This document shows positions 56,641-64,000 of a DNA stretch of 64,000 nucleotides, in pieces. A model generated the notes under the pieces. It had not been told where the DNA came from and ran no database searches. It was given only the letters and a program-made list of their open reading frames with translations. The stretch covers positions 248,001 to 312,000 of the forward strand of contig NZ_SMAF01000001.1 in NCBI RefSeq assembly GCF_004343305.1. Direction: 5' to 3'. Made by a program: the position numbers and the translations under genes. This DNA is from Pseudofulvimonas gallinarii. GTDB taxonomy: Bacteria; Pseudomonadota; Gammaproteobacteria; Xanthomonadales; UBA2363. How positions within the stretch are numbered: position 1 is the first letter of the stretch; every line of letters begins with the position of its first letter.

Positions 56641-59600
56641 ATGTCCAAGCGTTTCCGCCAGGCGGCCACCTGCCTGCTGCTGTCCAGCGTTCTTGTCCCG
56701 GCACTTTCCTTCGCCGTCCTGCCCGGCGATCCTCCGCCCCCCGGGCAACGGTTGCCGGCACTGCGCGCCGTGCACGACGGCCTGGAAGTGGCCACCAGCC
56801 TGAAACTCGATGCCGAGCGCGACTTCAGCCTGTCCGCCCGCACGCAACCGTTCCTGCAACGCCATGGCTCGGCGTGGCAGATCCGCTGGGACGAGCGCAA
56901 CGACCGCGCCGCACTCGTGCAGGGCAGCGGCATTCCCCTGCTCCCCGGACGGGGCAACCGCCTGACAGCAGGCGACGTCGTCCTCGCCGGCTCGATGGAA
57001 CAGGACCTGCCGGTGGTCGCGGACCGGGCACGCCGCTTCCTGGACTCGATGCCGGAGTTGCTCGCCCTTGATGGCCTCGACCTTCGCCTCGACCGCGAAC
57101 GCAGCACCGCCTATGGCGAGGGCCACACGCACTGGCTGCTGGAATTCCAGCAGTTCCATGACGGCATCCCGGTCGATGGCGCCTATGCCTTCGTGCGCAT
57201 CGCCCACGGCAACATCATCCAGTTCGGCAGCGAACGCATCGCCGATGTCTCGGTGCCGGTCACCAAGTCCAGCAAGGGAACACGCGAAGCGGTATTTGCC
57301 GACGCCTGGCGTCAGCTGGACTTTCCGGACGGCACGCAGGTGAGCGAGTGGCTGGAGGAAGGCGAACTGCGCATCTATCCGACACTGCCGGCCGGCGAAT
57401 CCCTGGCGCAGCCGCTTCGCGGCCTGCGCGGCAACGGCTACGACCATGTACTGGCCTGGCGCTTCGTGTTCCGGGTCGACGAGCATGCGGTGTGGCAGGT
57501 GCTGTACGACACCGGCAGCGGACGCGTGATCGACCTGCGCGACCTGACACTGCATGTCGACGCCGTCGTGAAGGGCCACGTCTACCCGACCACCAACCTG
57601 GAACCGTCGATCGAAGTCACCTTCCCCTTCGCCGCCGTCAACAACAACGGCGCCAAGGTCACCGACATCGACGGCATCTACGACTACAGCGGCGGCACCG
57701 CCACCGTGACGCTGGATGGCAAGTATTTCCGCATGGCGGACACCTGCGGCTCGATCTCGCTGTCGAACAGCAGCAATGGCATCCTCGACCTGGGCGGCAA
57801 CACCGGCACGAACTGCGCGACGCCCGGATCCGGCGGCGCCGGCAACACGAACGCATCGCGGACCGGCTTCTACCACCTGACGCTGATCAACACCAAGGCG
57901 CGCTCGATCCTGCCGGCCAACAGCTGGCTGCAGACCAAGGTCACCGCCAACATGAACGTCAACCAGACCTGCAATGCCTCGTGGGGCGGCGGACAGGCCC
58001 GCTTTTTCAAGTCCGGCGCTTCCGCCAGCCAGCCGACGACGACCTGCGGCAATACCGGCGAGATCGCCGCCGTGTTCCTGCACGAATGGGGCCACGGCAT
58101 GGACCAGAACACCGGCGGCGCCGCCAACGAGAACGGCAGCGGCGAAGCGGTGGGCGACACCTTCGCCTTCCTCGAGACGCGCGACTCGTGCATCGGCCCG
58201 GGCTTCTTCACCAACCCGGGCGGCATCTGCTACAACTGCACGAGCTGCACAGGCGTGCGCGACCTGGCCGACTTCTCGCTCGAAGGCACCCGGCCGATTG
58301 CCAGTCCCGCCAACGTCACCGCCGATGCCGGCCTCAATTGCGACCGCCTGGCCTGCCCCTACCTGCAGAACGGCATCAGTCCCTACCGCGGGCCGATGGG
58401 GTACGAAGGCCACTGCGAAAGCTATATCGCCAGCACCGCCAATTGGGACCTGAAGAATGCCCTGGTCAGCGAATTCGGCGAAGCCGGCTGGCAGCGCATG
58501 GACAACATCTGGTACGGCAGCCTGGTGCCCTCCAAGAGCGCCTACCGTGTCGCCAGTGGCGGCCAGTGCAATGCTTCCGCGGCGGTGGACGGCTGCAACA
58601 GCAACAACTGGTACACGGTCTACCTGGCCATTGATGACGACAACGGCAATCTCGCCGACGGCACCCCGAATGCATGCCGCATCTGGGATGCGTTCAACGC
58701 CCATGGCATCGCCTGCGGTGCACGCCCGGCGTGTACCGAGTCCGGCAAATCCGGTTTCTCACTCCAGGCCAAGCCACGCGAGGCCGCCATCTGCGCCGGC
58801 GAAAGCGCCGACTACACGATCTCGGCCACCGGCGTGAACGGCTTCAGCAGTCCCGTCACCCTCGCGGCCAGCGGCGTGCCGGCCGGCGCCTCCGCCGCCT
58901 TCAGCGCCAATCCGGTAATCCCGGATGGCGACAGCGTGCTCACGGTGACGACAGGCACTGGCTCGGCAACCGGCACGCACACGCTGATGGTCGAGGGCGA
59001 GGCCGCAGGCAGTGAGGACCAGACGCTGGAGCTTCACCTCACCATCGCCCCGGCTTCCCCGGGTTCGCCCACGCTGCTGTCGCCGGAAAACCAGGCGACC
59101 GGCCAACCGCTGGCGCCGCTGTTCTCCTGGCAGGCCGTCGGTGCCGCGGAGGGCTACCGCTTCGAGCTGGCCGACAACGCCGCGTTCTCGTCGCCACTGG
59201 TCGATATCTTCGTCACCTCCTCCAGCCTTGCACTGGATGCCGGCGTGCTCGACTTCGACCGCGACTACTACTGGCGGGTCAGCGCATCGAATTCCTGCGG
59301 CACCGGTGCGGAATCGAGCGTGTACACGTTCCGGACCGGCGTTCAACCCGGCGCGTGCGGATCGGGACAACTCGCCGTCGACCTGATGCGCGAGGACTTC
59401 AGCGCGGGCATGGGCGCCTTCAGCACCGTGGGAAGCACGGGCAGCTCGACATGGGCGATCACCGCGGCGGCACCGGCCGGATCACCCTCCGGTGGCAACG
59501 CGGTGCTGGCGGTGGACCTGCACACCGCTTCGGACCAGCGCCTGATGTCACCGCCCGTCACGCTGCCGCCCGGCAGTGCGCCGCTGACTCTGCAGTTCTG

Positions 59601-59976
59601 GAACCACCAGGCGCTGGAGGCCGGCATCGACACCTGCTACGACGCCGGCATCCTTGAAATCTCCAGCGACGGCGGCGGCACGTGGACGCTTATCGACGAG
59701 CCGGAAATCATCCACCGCGCCTATGACGATCCCGTGGCCGGCAACTTCGGCAATGCCCTGGCCGGCCAGCCGGCCTGGTGCGGCGACCGGGACTGGGAAA
59801 ACTACGTCGTGGACCTGGCTGCCTTTGCGGGGCAGACCGTGCAGTTCCGCTGGCGGCTCGGCACCGACAACTCGGTCGGCGCCGAAGGCTGGCACCTGGA
59901 TGACATCCGCATCCAGGCCTGCACCACGCTTGAAAAAGACCGCATCTTCGCCGACGGATTCGAAGTGCCGCGGTAA
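56641..59976 (+). CDS. Secreted HExxH zinc metalloprotease with Ig-like and C-terminal adhesion domains
   Basis: A 1111-residue exported protease. Signal peptide about 1-24; long propeptide region to about 310; metalloprotease core with HEWGHGMDQ (residues 481-489) and the third ligand Glu in NGSGEAVGD about 20 residues later, an arrangement like M36/fungalysin-type gluzincins. After the catalytic part (to about 700) come an Ig-like/BACON-like domain, a fibronectin-like segment and a MAM-like beta-sandwich (about 915-1095). It closes with RIFADGFEVPR. Probably an extracellular nutrient protease. Confidence 0.82.
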   Translation: MSKRFRQAATCLLLSSVLVPALSFAVLPGDPPPPGQRLPALRAVHDGLEVATSLKLDAERDFSLSARTQPFLQRHGSAWQIRWDERNDRAALVQGSGIPLLPGRGNRLTAGDVVLAGSMEQDLPVVADRARRFLDSMPELLALDGLDLRLDRERSTAYGEGHTHWLLEFQQFHDGIPVDGAYAFVRIAHGNIIQFGSERIADVSVPVTKSSKGTREAVFADAWRQLDFPDGTQVSEWLEEGELRIYPTLPAGESLAQPLRGLRGNGYDHVLAWRFVFRVDEHAVWQVLYDTGSGRVIDLRDLTLHVDAVVKGHVYPTTNLEPSIEVTFPFAAVNNNGAKVTDIDGIYDYSGGTATVTLDGKYFRMADTCGSISLSNSSNGILDLGGNTGTNCATPGSGGAGNTNASRTGFYHLTLINTKARSILPANSWLQTKVTANMNVNQTCNASWGGGQARFFKSGASASQPTTTCGNTGEIAAVFLHEWGHGMDQNTGGAANENGSGEAVGDTFAFLETRDSCIGPGFFTNPGGICYNCTSCTGVRDLADFSLEGTRPIASPANVTADAGLNCDRLACPYLQNGISPYRGPMGYEGHCESYIASTANWDLKNALVSEFGEAGWQRMDNIWYGSLVPSKSAYRVASGGQCNASAAVDGCNSNNWYTVYLAIDDDNGNLADGTPNACRIWDAFNAHGIACGARPACTESGKSGFSLQAKPREAAICAGESADYTISATGVNGFSSPVTLAASGVPAGASAAFSANPVIPDGDSVLTVTTGTGSATGTHTLMVEGEAAGSEDQTLELHLTIAPASPGSPTLLSPENQATGQPLAPLFSWQAVGAAEGYRFELADNAAFSSPLVDIFVTSSSLALDAGVLDFDRDYYWRVSASNSCGTGAESSVYTFRTGVQPGACGSGQLAVDLMREDFSAGMGAFSTVGSTGSSTWAITAAAPAGSPSGGNAVLAVDLHTASDQRLMSPPVTLPPGSAPLTLQFWNHQALEAGIDTCYDAGILEISSDGGGTWTLIDEPEIIHRAYDDPVAGNFGNALAGQPAWCGDRDWENYVVDLAAFAGQTVQFRWRLGTDNSVGAEGWHLDDIRIQACTTLEKDRIFADGFEVPR

Positions 59977-60005
59977 CCGGAGGTACACCGATCGCAAACG
60001 GGTAC

Positions 60006-60023
60006 GGGCGCCGCAGGGCGCCC
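60006..60023. terminator. Hairpin between convergent protease and GGDEF genes
   Basis: GGGCGCC-GCAG-GGCGCCC forms a 7-bp stem between the two stop codons. There is no T-run on either side, so intrinsic termination is uncertain. Confidence 0.35.
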
Positions 60024-60040
60024 GCACCTGTGCGCATCGC

Positions 60041-63000
60041 TCATGTTTCGAAACGCGGCCGGCGCGGAGACGAATGCAGGATGCGGACGCAGGCCGGCGG
60101 CAGGTCGTCAGGACGCGCCCCCGCGAGCAAGGCCTGGACGCCGTCGCGGTCCGGTCCGATGCCGGGCACCACACCCACCCAGGCATTGCGGCCGCCCGAC
60201 TTCGCCGCATACAGGCAGCGATCGGCCAGATGCATGCTCTGCTCGCAGTCGCCGAGGTCGGGCCATTCCAGATGGAACGGCCACGGCGCAAAGCCGATGG
60301 AGCAGCTGATCGACAGGTTGAGCCCGTCTTCCAGTGACACCGGACGGTCGGCGATCGCCTTGCGCACGCGCTCGGCGACCGTGGCCGCAGCCTCGACGCC
60401 GATGCCACGAACGACCAGCAGGAACTCCTCGCCACCCCAGCGCACCAGCAGATCCTGGTCACGGGACAGGCGGCGCAGGCGGTCGGCAAACGCCACCAGC
60501 ACGTGGTCGCCGACCCGATGACCGTAGTCGTCGTTGATGCGCTTGAAGTGATCGACGTCGATCATGAAGAACACAAGTCGCTCGCGCACCGCTTCCGGCG
60601 AGTCCAGGATGGACTGTTCGTGGCGTTCCAGCCAGTCGCCAAGGTCGCGGCGATTGGACACATGTGTCAGCGGGTCGCGCCGGGTCGCCACGTCGAGTTG
60701 TTCGTTGCTCTGCCGCAGCAGCCGGTTGGCCTGTTCCAGCTGGCGCGTGCGCTCGGCGACGGTGCGGTTGAGCAGCGCGACGCGCTCGCGTTCCTTGCGC
60801 ACGGTGCGGCCGATGCGCGAGCGCAACCACACCGCCAGCGCACCCGCCAGCAGCGCATAGACGACGTAGGCGAACGGGTGCCGCCAGAACGGCGGCGGCA
60901 CGCGGATGCGCAGCGTGCGGGTTTCGCCGTACTGGCCGTCGCGGCCTGCGGCCTGGACGTCCAGCCTGTAGGTGCCCGGCGGCAGTCGGCTGATCGACAG
61001 TTCCGTGCGCGCCGAACGCGGATAGAACCAGTCATCCTCGGAACCGCCCAGGCGGTAGCGAAGCCGTGCCGCACCGGGCGCACTGAGATCCAGCGCGGTC
61101 ATGGCGACCGAAAGCAGGTCGCTGTCGCGCGCCAGTTCCAGTTCGTTCGCGTACACCACCTGGTGGTCGAATTCGGTCACGCCGCCGCGGGCGAGTGTTG
61201 CACCCGAAAGTCGCCGTACACCGGCAATGACCGGTCGCGCGGGCGGACTGGTATGGCGCAGGCGGCTGGGCTGCAGCACATCCAGGCCTTGCGTGCCGCC
61301 GAAGTAGAGTACGCCGGCGTCATCCGCCCACGAAGCACTGCTGTTGAACTCGATGTTGTTGAGTCCGTCGCGACGTCCGAGTGTCTGGATGATGCCGGTG
61401 GAAGGATCCAGGACCGACAGTCCATTGTTGGTGCTCAGCCAGAGTCGTCCGTCCCGATCGGGAACGATGCGATAGACGACATCGCTGGACAGTCCATCGC
61501 GCTCGCTGATGGAGGCCACCTCGTCGGTATCGAGATCGATGCGGAACAGTCCGGCGGAGAAACTGCCGGCATACAGTGACCGCCCTGCAATGTGCAGCGC
61601 CCAGAGCGAGTGATGCAGCTCGCCGCCTTCCGACGGCTGGTAGCGGCGCGGTTCGCCCCCCGCTTGCAGTCGCCACAAGCCACTCTCATTGGTGGCGATC
61701 CACAGACCGCCGGCGTCATCCGGCAGCATCGTGGTGATGAAACGACCCTCGAGCTGGCGATGCGCGCCTTCGTCATCGACAACACCGTTCCGGACCCGCG
61801 CCAGCCCACCCCGCGTCGCGACCCAAAGCGTGTCGCCGACGGTGAGCAGGTCGTCGACCCGACGGTCGGGCAGGCCATCGACGCCTTGCAGTGGACCACC
61901 GATCTGCCATCGCCACAGTCCCTGTTGTGTGCCGATCCAGAACTGCCGCGCGCCGGCCGGCTCGATGGCGCGCACGCTCATGCCATCGAAGGTCTCGATG
62001 CGCTGCCACGGGGCCCCGGGCCGATGGCGGTACATGAGGCCGGAATCGGTTCCGACGAACAGGCCGTCGCCCTGGCGACGGATGGCCCTGACGCTGCGAT
62101 CACGCCAGGGCGGGCGACCATGGCCTTCCGTCCACTCGGTGCGCACGGCGCCGGACAGCGGGCGCACGCGCTGGAGACCGCTGGTGTACGTCCCTATCCA
62201 CAGCAGGCCACCGCTACTCTCGAAGAAACCGGACACGGCGCTGTCCGGCGGCCGGTCGAAGCGCAGGGTGCGGGCCTCGAACCGCGACTGCGTATCCAGT
62301 TGCAGGACAGCGCCATCGGCATAGCCGACGAGCAGCCGGCCATCGGCCAGTCGGCCCAGGCCACTGAGTGCGATGCCACCGGTGCGCAGGCGACGCGGCT
62401 CGACGTGCTGCAAGAGGCGGCCTTCGAAATCCACCCGCAGCAGGCCATCATCGCGACTGGCCATCCACAGGCCATCCGCTTCCACCACCAGCGCGATGCA
62501 GCCACCCATGTGCACCGGCAGTGGAATCGGCGTCAGGTCGGTTACGCCGGCGCGCCACAATCGGCAGTCACGGTCGAGCGCATAGGCCCGGCCGGTATCG
62601 CCGGGTCGCTGCTCCAGCGCGACGACGGCGCCGGTACGTCCCAGCGGCCGGATGCGCTCGAGGGCGTCGTCGATATGGTCGATGCCGGCATCGGTGCCCA
62701 GCCACGCGCCGCCGGCGGCATCAAGGACGATGGCGCCAACACGGCTGTGCGACAGCTGGTCGCTGACACCGAAATGGCGCAGCGCCCCGCTCGGCAGGTG
62801 CAGCACGTCCAGACCGGCGTCATTGCTGCCGATCCAGAGGCGGCGATGGTAATCGAAGCTCAGGGCTTCAATGCTGCTGCTCGCCAGTCCTCCCGGCGAT
62901 CGGCGCAGGACCAGGAACTCGTGGCCGTCGAACCGGTTCAGCCCGTCCTGGGTACCGATCCACAGATGCCCCAGGTCATCCTCGACCAGCGCGTTGATGC

Positions 63001-63190
63001 CGGATTGGGAGAGGCCCTGGTCAATGCCGTAAGTCTCGAGACTGACGTGGAGGTCATCCTCGGCACCGGCTGCAGGCATGAACAGGGCCAGCGCCAGCCC
63101 CACGGCGGGGGCCAGCCAGGAGGCGCTCCACCTCGCCCCCGGCTGAATTGGGAACAGCTGGACAACTGTCACTCGTGTGAGCCGATGCAA
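60041..63190 (-). CDS. Two-component-like beta-propeller diguanylate cyclase (Reg_prop, Y_Y_Y, GGDEF)
   Basis: A 1049-residue membrane protein. A signal segment (LAPAVGLALALFMPAAGA) leads to a periplasmic propeller made of repeats such as DDLGHLWIGTQDGLNRFDG (about 45-690), a Y_Y_Y domain (about 690-770), one membrane helix and a GGDEF domain. The catalytic motif is GGEEF at about residue 917; the inhibitory RxxD site is present as RDQD five residues upstream. It should make cyclic di-GMP in response to an external signal. The TTG start is uncertain; GTG 63172 is possible. Confidence 0.87.
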   Translation of the reverse strand: MHRLTRVTVVQLFPIQPGARWSASWLAPAVGLALALFMPAAGAEDDLHVSLETYGIDQGLSQSGINALVEDDLGHLWIGTQDGLNRFDGHEFLVLRRSPGGLASSSIEALSFDYHRRLWIGSNDAGLDVLHLPSGALRHFGVSDQLSHSRVGAIVLDAAGGAWLGTDAGIDHIDDALERIRPLGRTGAVVALEQRPGDTGRAYALDRDCRLWRAGVTDLTPIPLPVHMGGCIALVVEADGLWMASRDDGLLRVDFEGRLLQHVEPRRLRTGGIALSGLGRLADGRLLVGYADGAVLQLDTQSRFEARTLRFDRPPDSAVSGFFESSGGLLWIGTYTSGLQRVRPLSGAVRTEWTEGHGRPPWRDRSVRAIRRQGDGLFVGTDSGLMYRHRPGAPWQRIETFDGMSVRAIEPAGARQFWIGTQQGLWRWQIGGPLQGVDGLPDRRVDDLLTVGDTLWVATRGGLARVRNGVVDDEGAHRQLEGRFITTMLPDDAGGLWIATNESGLWRLQAGGEPRRYQPSEGGELHHSLWALHIAGRSLYAGSFSAGLFRIDLDTDEVASISERDGLSSDVVYRIVPDRDGRLWLSTNNGLSVLDPSTGIIQTLGRRDGLNNIEFNSSASWADDAGVLYFGGTQGLDVLQPSRLRHTSPPARPVIAGVRRLSGATLARGGVTEFDHQVVYANELELARDSDLLSVAMTALDLSAPGAARLRYRLGGSEDDWFYPRSARTELSISRLPPGTYRLDVQAAGRDGQYGETRTLRIRVPPPFWRHPFAYVVYALLAGALAVWLRSRIGRTVRKERERVALLNRTVAERTRQLEQANRLLRQSNEQLDVATRRDPLTHVSNRRDLGDWLERHEQSILDSPEAVRERLVFFMIDVDHFKRINDDYGHRVGDHVLVAFADRLRRLSRDQDLLVRWGGEEFLLVVRGIGVEAAATVAERVRKAIADRPVSLEDGLNLSISCSIGFAPWPFHLEWPDLGDCEQSMHLADRCLYAAKSGGRNAWVGVVPGIGPDRDGVQALLAGARPDDLPPACVRILHSSPRRPRFET

Positions 63191-63606
63191 TATTTCTTAC
63201 CGAGTATCCCGCGATTTGACCGAAACGGCCATGCCGGAGCGCAAATTTTTGTGACCGATCCGGCAACGCGTGCACCTTCGGTCATTGGATCCGGCCTGAC
63301 TGGACGCGGCGACGCGTGTGCGGGGGCGCATGCCGAAGGGGCGCCGATTTCGGCCGGACCGTCGCGACCTTGCGGCTGGATGACCCGCCCGCCCGGGAGC
63401 CGAGGCGGACGCCGGGGCGTGCGGGAATCCGGCAGTGGTGCCGCAGCGGGAACCGACACCGGGCACTCCGCGGTCCGCCTGTTGCCGACGGCAGCGCGGT
63501 TTCTGCAATGGGCAGACCAGGCCGGGCGGCAGCCCGGTTGGATGGGCGTACGGGGCCTGGGCGGACGAACCTGCCGACAACAAGCCGCGGACACGCCCGA
63601 AAGGCG
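63191..63606. other. Intergenic region upstream of the GGDEF gene
   Basis: About 416 bp. The part near 63,190-63,260 is locally AT-rich and probably holds the GGDEF promoter, but no clear -35/-10 pair was found. No coding sequence is supported. Confidence 0.45.
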
Positions 63607-63873
63607 TCAGCGCAGCTGGCTGTCCTTGCTGCCGCGACGGTTGTAGCCGGCGTTCGTCTGTTCGTCGCGATCGGCCGCTTCCTGGCAATTCACGCACCGG
63701 CGCACGCCGGGCACGGCCCGGCGCCGGGCTTCCGGAATGGCGGCATCACAGTCCTCGCAGTGGCTCAGACCGGGTCCATTCTGCAGCCGGCTGCGCGCAC
63801 GCGCGATCGCATCCTGCACGGTCGCGTCGATCTGTTCCTGCACTGCGCCGTCACCGGCCCAACCCGTCGCCAC
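63607..63873 (-). CDS. DksA/TraR-type zinc-finger protein (YbiI-like)
   Basis: An 88-residue protein. The GTG start follows AGGAGAAGG. A helical N-terminus (about 1-35) leads to a C4 zinc finger: CEDC and CVNC about 21 residues later, within IPEARRRAVPGVRRCVNCQ. Short DksA/TraR members lack the long coiled-coil that reaches into RNA polymerase, so the role may differ from DksA. The gene lies 27 nt after the end of an upstream gene on the same strand. Confidence 0.82.
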   Translation of the reverse strand: MATGWAGDGAVQEQIDATVQDAIARARSRLQNGPGLSHCEDCDAAIPEARRRAVPGVRRCVNCQEAADRDEQTNAGYNRRGSKDSQLR

Positions 63874-63900
63874 TGCCTTCTCCTGTGTGTCATACCGATC

Positions 63901-64000
63901 TTAGGACGTCGGCGGCGCGTTTTCATGAACCGTACCGGTCACCCTGGCCGCCAGCGCGGCCTCGATGTCCGCCGCCAGCGATTCCGGCGTCCGGGTCGGT
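63901..64000 (-). CDS. Unidentified gene, C-terminal end only (cut by window edge)
   Basis: On the minus strand a frame enters from beyond the window and stops at TAA (63901-63903). The last 32 residues include SLAADIEAALAARVTG and end ENAPPTS, with normal composition for a real protein. Too little is visible to name a family. It lies just upstream of the zinc-finger gene and may share its operon. Confidence 0.55.
   Translation of the reverse strand, partial: PTRTPESLAADIEAALAARVTGTVHENAPPTS

Noticed and set aside
61592-63646. 684-codon plus-strand frame opposite the GGDEF gene
   Set aside because: It mirrors a well-supported gene with clear propeller and GGDEF motifs; its composition is that of an antisense shadow.

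Overview
The window is GC-rich DNA from a gammaproteobacterium, most likely order Lysobacterales (Xanthomonadales). Support comes from the metY-rimP-nusA-infB-rbfA-truB-rpsO-pnp block in its usual order, a Xanthomonas-type NPP lipoprotein, YajQ, a short permease-less PTS cluster with HprK and RapZ, and many exported multidomain proteins, several carrying a C-terminal xFxDGFE-like motif. Genes are tightly packed, with many 1-4 nt start/stop overlaps. No phage, transposon, CRISPR array or plasmid gene was seen.

Layout. 1-5,600: end of dihydroorotase, an M23 peptidase, an AcuI/YhdH reductase, Rnk, a CbpA-type DnaJ protein, Hsp20 (with a sigma-32-like promoter) and HPF. 5,666-9,837: hprK-rapZ-EIIA(Man)-HPr-EI, a regulatory phosphotransfer chain without any sugar permease. 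10,095-17,662: NPP lipoprotein, a small cysteine-paired lipoprotein, HutF, a KefB-type antiporter, YajQ and a small group of secreted proteins. 17,807-28,302: fused E1 ketoacid dehydrogenase, SCO, phosphatidylserine decarboxylase, MltD, glutathione reductase, DoxX, SlyD-DadA, NlpC/P60, and a DUF2061 protein behind Fur-like sites. 28,303-37,200: a membrane-anchored winged-helix/TPR regulator divergent from a secreted subtilase, with helically phased TTTGAG boxes between them, then a 1139-residue mosaic exported protein.

37,718-47,870 is the RNA and translation hub on the minus strand. It runs tRNA-fMet, rimP, nusA, infB, rbfA, truB, rpsO, pnp, tRNA-Ser(UGA), a tandem array of about 164-bp repeats, and tRNA-Ala(CGC). 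Every array unit carries a copy of the tRNA-Ser 3' end (including CCA) followed by a Rho-independent terminator. This closely resembles the E. coli tyrT/rtT repeat and is the most unusual feature here.

47,899-64,000: an ECF sigma factor coupled to a membrane protein with a hexanucleotide (Pro-Val) repeat, PhzF, a DMT transporter divergent from a LysR regulator, a GIY-YIG protein, a VKOR-thioredoxin fusion, a 59-residue basic protein, TyrS, a large secreted HExxH metalloprotease, a beta-propeller/GGDEF diguanylate cyclase, a DksA/TraR-type zinc-finger protein, and the end of an unidentified gene.

Recurring themes are protein secretion and extracellular proteolysis (subtilase, HExxH protease, mosaic exported proteins), c-di-GMP (GGDEF enzyme and YajQ), stress and protein quality control (Hsp20, CbpA, SlyD, HPF, Rnk), and thiol redox chemistry (glutathione reductase, SCO, VKOR-Trx). 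All functions are assigned by reading sequence motifs; no database search was possible.
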